NCBI GenBank assembly: GCA_903831335.1
Contig: CAIKXH010000160.1
Location: 1-23,193 of the forward strand
Direction: 5' to 3'
DNA length: 23,193 nucleotides
DNA from: Candidatus Uhrbacteria bacterium
GTDB lineage: Bacteria > Patescibacteriota > Patescibacteriia > UBA9934 > GWF2-40-263
Shown: in pieces, positions 20,489 to 23,193 of the stretch
Layout: each line of letters starts with the position of its first letter
Numbering within the stretch: the first letter of the stretch is position 1
Translations under genes and position numbers: made by a program
Notes under the pieces: generated by a model
The model's database searches: none
Told to the model about the DNA's origin: nothing
The model's input: only the letters and a program-made list of their open reading frames with translations

Positions 20489-20504
20489 CTTTTCCCTTGA
20501 TTTC

Positions 20505-20533
20505 TTGACGTTTTTTGGGCTCCGTGATATCTT
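20505..20533 (+). promoter_or_regulatory. Predicted promoter of the rpsL-rpsG-fusA unit
   Basis: TTGACG (20505-20510), a 17-base spacer and an extended -10 TG-A-TATCTT (20525-20533) give a start near 20540 and a leader of about 110 bases. Confidence 0.68.
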
Positions 20534-20592
20534 TTGGCCACATAAAACGCTGCTCAAACAAGCTAAAACCAAACATTCTCATCTCGATTCAC

Positions 20593-20623
20593 TTGAGAGA
20601 TTGTTTTCCGTTAAATTTATACT
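20593..20623 (+). promoter_or_regulatory. Possible second promoter for rpsL
   Basis: TTGAGA (20593-20598) and TATACT (20618-20623) are separated by a long 19-base spacer. The start would be near 20630, giving a short leader. It is weaker than the upstream promoter. Confidence 0.35.
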
Positions 20624-20650
20624 CAGTTTTTTTGTTTTTAATCTCCTGCT

Positions 20651-21079
20651 ATGCCTACAGTCAATCAGCTTATCCGAAAGGGTCGTCACCCAAAAGGATC
20701 AAAGTCAAAGTCACCAGCCATGCAATATACGTTTGATTCATTGCACCGCAAAAAAACAACCTTAACAAAAGGAAGTCCTTTTAAGCGTGGTGTATGTGTG
20801 AAGGTAACAACCATGACTCCAAAGAAACCAAACTCTGCTATTCGTAAGATTGCTCGTGTTCGTCTCTCAAATGGAACAGAAGCAAACGCTTACATTCCTG
20901 GAGAAGGTCACAACTTGCAAGAGCACTCAATCGTTATGATTCGTGGTGGTCGTGTGAAAGATCTTCCTGGTGTGCGTTATCACATCGTTCGTGGAGTGTA
21001 TGATGCTCAAGGTGTAAACGGAAGAAAGGGAAGCCGTTCAAAATACGGAGTTAAGCGTCCTAAAGCGAAAAAAGCTTAA
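20651..21079 (+). CDS. rpsL: 30S ribosomal protein S12
   Basis: Decoding-centre protein of the small subunit. It has 142 residues, starting [12 protein letters not shown]. Signature stretches are [51 protein letters not shown] and the C-terminal SKYGVKRPK. The lysines whose change gives streptomycin resistance (in PKKPNSA and GRVKDLPG) have the normal identity. About 15-19 extra residues ([19 protein letters not shown] region, before KRGVC) correspond to the longer loop found in Bacillus-type S12. There is no SD; the bases before the ATG read CTCCTGCT, the opposite of an SD. It is the first gene of an rpsL-rpsG-fusA operon. Confidence 0.97.
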   Translation: MPTVNQLIRKGRHPKGSKSKSPAMQYTFDSLHRKKTTLTKGSPFKRGVCVKVTTMTPKKPNSAIRKIARVRLSNGTEANAYIPGEGHNLQEHSIVMIRGGRVKDLPGVRYHIVRGVYDAQGVNGRKGSRSKYGVKRPKAKKA

Positions 21080-21148
21080 AATTATTCATGAGTGGAGTAC
21101 CACGCTTTTGAGCGGGGGAAGAAAATCCATTCGATAACGTCAAAAAAT

Positions 21149-21616
21149 ATGCGTGGAAAAAAAGCCGTGCGACGCGAAATTACCCCGGATCCTAAGTTCG
21201 GAAATGTTGTTGTTGCAAAATTGATTAACACCATCATGCAAAACGGAAAAAAGACCGTTGCACAATCGATTGTGTATGATGCGTTTGATTTGATGAACAA
21301 AAAAACAAAAGAAGACCCAATCGAAACATTTGAAAAAGCACTCAAGAACGTTATGCCTTCTTTGGAGGTAAAGAGTAAGCGTGTTGGTGGTGCAAACTAT
21401 CAAGTTCCAATGTCTGTTCGTGGTGACCGTCGTTACCTTTTGACATTCCGCTGGATTATTACTGCAGCTCGTGCAAAAAAGGGTCGCAGAATGGCAGAAA
21501 AACTTTCTGATGAATTACTCGCGGCTGCAATTGGAGAAGGAGATGCTGTAAAAAAGAAATTGGATGTGCAACGTATGGCTGAGGCCAACCGAGCATTCGC
21601 TCACTTCGCAAAGTAG
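21149..21616 (+). CDS. rpsG: 30S ribosomal protein S7
   Basis: Primary 16S rRNA-binding protein that nucleates the head of the small subunit. From the ATG at 21149 it has 155 residues, the normal length, beginning MRGKKAVRREITPDPKFG. Conserved parts include LINTIMQNGKKTVAQSIVYD, ALKNVMPSLEVKSKRVGG, YQVPMSVRGDRR and the C-terminal RMAEANRAFAHF. A GTG at 21092 would add 19 residues absent from the family, so 21149 is preferred. No SD is obvious. It lies 69 bases after rpsL and 48 bases before fusA, in the standard str-operon order. Confidence 0.97.
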   Translation: MRGKKAVRREITPDPKFGNVVVAKLINTIMQNGKKTVAQSIVYDAFDLMNKKTKEDPIETFEKALKNVMPSLEVKSKRVGGANYQVPMSVRGDRRYLLTFRWIITAARAKKGRRMAEKLSDELLAAAIGEGDAVKKKLDVQRMAEANRAFAHFAK

Positions 21617-21664
21617 ATCGTTCCAACTTCTTAACCTCTCAAAACCCTTCTCACTATTTTCTTT

Positions 21665-23193
21665 ATGCCTAGAGAATACCCATTGCAAGACGTTCGTAAC
21701 TTCGGAATTTTCGCTCATATTGATGCTGGAAAGACAACTGTTTCTGAACGTGTACTTTTTTACACAGGAAAGAAACATAAAATTGGTGAAGTTCATGAAG
21801 GAGCTGCCACCATGGACTGGATGGAACAAGAAAAGGAACGTGGAATTACCATCACAGCCGCTGCAACAACCTGTTTTTGGAAAGATCACCAATTGAACTT
21901 GATCGACACCCCAGGACACATTGACTTTACTGTTGAAGTGAAGCGTTCGATGCGTGTTTTGGATGGAGGTGTTGCTGTGTTTGATGGTGTTGCAGGAGTT
22001 GAGCCACAATCTGAGACAAACTGGCGCTATGCAGATGATTTTAAAGTGCCTCGTATTGTTTTTATCAATAAATTAGACCGTACAGGAGCAGATTTTTACA
22101 AAGACGTTGCTTCTGTTCACAACCGTTTAACAAAGCGTGCTTACTGTATTCAATTACCAATTGGAACAGAGGCTGGATTCAATGGAATCATCGATTTGTT
22201 GAAAATGCGCGCATTCATGTATAGAGATGAGACCGGACGTGATGTAGAAGAAGTGGAAATTCCTGAAGAATACAAAGCGAAAGCAGATCAATACCGCACT
22301 CTCTTGGTAGAAGCTGTATGTGAAAACGATGAAGCTTTGATGAATAAATATTTGGCTGGAGAATTCATTACAGAGGCAGAAATGAACCCAATCATTCGTC
22401 GTGCAACCATTGCAAACGATTTTATTCCAATCATGTGCGGATCCGCTCTCAAGAACAAGGGTGTTCAACTCTTGCTTGATGCCGTTGTTGCGTATTTGCC
22501 AAGTCCACTTGATGTCCCATCTTTTCATGGAACTGATCCAGATGATCATGAAAAAGTTATTGAACGTCATTCATCAGACACAGAACCGTTTGCTGCACTT
22601 GCGTTTAAGATCGCCGCTGATCCATTTGTTGGAAAGCTTGCGTTCTTCCGCGTGTATTCAGGATCTGTAAAAGCAGGAACATACATTTTGAACTCTTCAA
22701 ATGGTGCAAAAGAGCGTGTTGGACGTATTGTTCGTCTCCATGCAAACACACGTGAAGAAGTTCAAGAAGTTTTTGCCGGAGAAATTGCTGCCATGGTTGG
22801 ACTCAAGGAAACATTTACTGGCCACACACTCTGTGATCCAGAAAATCCAATTTTGCTTGAAGCGATTTTCTTCCCAGAACCTGTTATTTCTATCGCTATT
22901 GAACCAAAAACAAAGGGAGACCAAGAAAAAATGGGAGTTGCTCTTCAGAAGCTTGCTGAAGAAGATCCAACTTTCCGCGTACGAACAGATGAAGAAACAA
23001 ACCAAGTTATTATTTCCGGAATGGGAGAATTGCACTTGGATATCATCGTAGATCGTATGCGTCGTGAGTTTTCTGTTGATTGTAACGTAGGAACACCTCA
23101 GGTTTCTTATCGTGAAACAATCAAAGGAAATGCAGAAGGAGAAGGAAAGTATGTTCGTCAAACAGGTGGAAAGGGACAATATGGACACGCATG
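21665..23193 (+). CDS. fusA: Elongation factor G, N-terminal part (3' end outside window)
   Basis: Translational GTPase that drives ribosomal translocation. The visible 509 residues start [21 protein letters not shown]1 is AHIDAGKTT (17-25), G3 is DTPGH (81-85) and G4 is NKLD (135-138; usually NKMD). Switch I contains [19 protein letters not shown]. Domain II begins around [20 protein letters not shown], and domain III contains [10 protein letters not shown]. The ATG at 21665 is firm and has no SD. The frame stays open to the window end, so the gene is cut off within domain IV. Third gene of the rpsL-rpsG-fusA unit. Confidence 0.97.
   Translation, partial: MPREYPLQDVRNFGIFAHIDAGKTTVSERVLFYTGKKHKIGEVHEGAATMDWMEQEKERGITITAAATTCFWKDHQLNLIDTPGHIDFTVEVKRSMRVLDGGVAVFDGVAGVEPQSETNWRYADDFKVPRIVFINKLDRTGADFYKDVASVHNRLTKRAYCIQLPIGTEAGFNGIIDLLKMRAFMYRDETGRDVEEVEIPEEYKAKADQYRTLLVEAVCENDEALMNKYLAGEFITEAEMNPIIRRATIANDFIPIMCGSALKNKGVQLLLDAVVAYLPSPLDVPSFHGTDPDDHEKVIERHSSDTEPFAALAFKIAADPFVGKLAFFRVYSGSVKAGTYILNSSNGAKERVGRIVRLHANTREEVQEVFAGEIAAMVGLKETFTGHTLCDPENPILLEAIFFPEPVISIAIEPKTKGDQEKMGVALQKLAEEDPTFRVRTDEETNQVIISGMGELHLDIIVDRMRREFSVDCNVGTPQVSYRETIKGNAEGEGKYVRQTGGKGQYGHA

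Noticed and set aside
20651..21079. Extra residues in S12 as a novel insertion
   Set aside because: Bacillus-type S12 proteins have a loop of similar length at the same place, so it is a normal variant.
1..23193. Recoded TGA (as in Gracilibacteria or Absconditabacteria)
   Set aside because: TGA ends comEC, the Nudix gene and the small ORF, and no conserved gene reads through a TGA.
1..23193. tRNA or rRNA genes, prophage or insertion sequence with transposase
   Set aside because: No cloverleaf, rRNA signature, transposase or integrase motif was seen on either strand.

Overview
The window looks like a bacterial chromosome segment using the standard code (TGA, TAG and TAA all close genes, and no in-frame TGA interrupts one). 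Short intergenic gaps, many housekeeping genes without a Shine-Dalgarno (SD) site, a short ComEC and several families of palindromic mini-repeats point to a member of Patescibacteria/CPR, probably Parcubacteria-like. That placement is an inference; I could not run a phylogeny.

Layout. (1) 1-8681, plus strand: 3' part of leuS, ugd, comEC, ndk, a divergent RelA/SpoT-like protein, an unknown helical protein, murI, a TrpR/YerC-like regulator and a GNAT acetyltransferase. Palindromic repeats lie between these genes and, twice, in frame inside them (leuS, comEC). (2) 8757-16781, minus strand: a long NAD(P) salvage operon, in transcription order pncA, nadD-like, nadD-nadK fusion (frameshifted as read), pncB, Nudix hydrolase, GNAT acetyltransferase, a 45-residue membrane protein and nadE. 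(3) 17257-17913, minus strand: nrtR, the Nudix-related repressor of NAD metabolism. (4) 18020-23193, plus strand: a small Cys-rich conserved protein, murA, an M50 metalloprotease, rpsL, rpsG and the 5' part of fusA.

How it works together. The operon encodes each step of the Preiss-Handler route: nicotinamide to nicotinate (PncA), NaMN (PncB), NaAD (NadD), NAD (NadE) and NADP (NadK). NrtR lies directly upstream. Two palindromes with the GT-N7-AC core expected for NrtR operators overlap predicted promoters, one at nrtR itself (17921-17941) and one upstream of pncA (17065-17087). The operon therefore looks like a self-contained, NrtR-controlled NAD(P) salvage module. Its genes mostly have strong SD sites and look richer in G+C than the flanks, which fits acquisition by transfer. 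Hairpins followed by a conserved CTTTTCTCC-type tract lie between most of its genes.

Strongest points for follow-up: the NrtR operators, the repeated hairpin-CTTTTCTCC elements, the frameshift at a C4 run in the nadD-nadK fusion, the altered active-site motifs in PncA and both NadD-like proteins, the small protein coupled to nadE, and the in-frame palindromic insertions.
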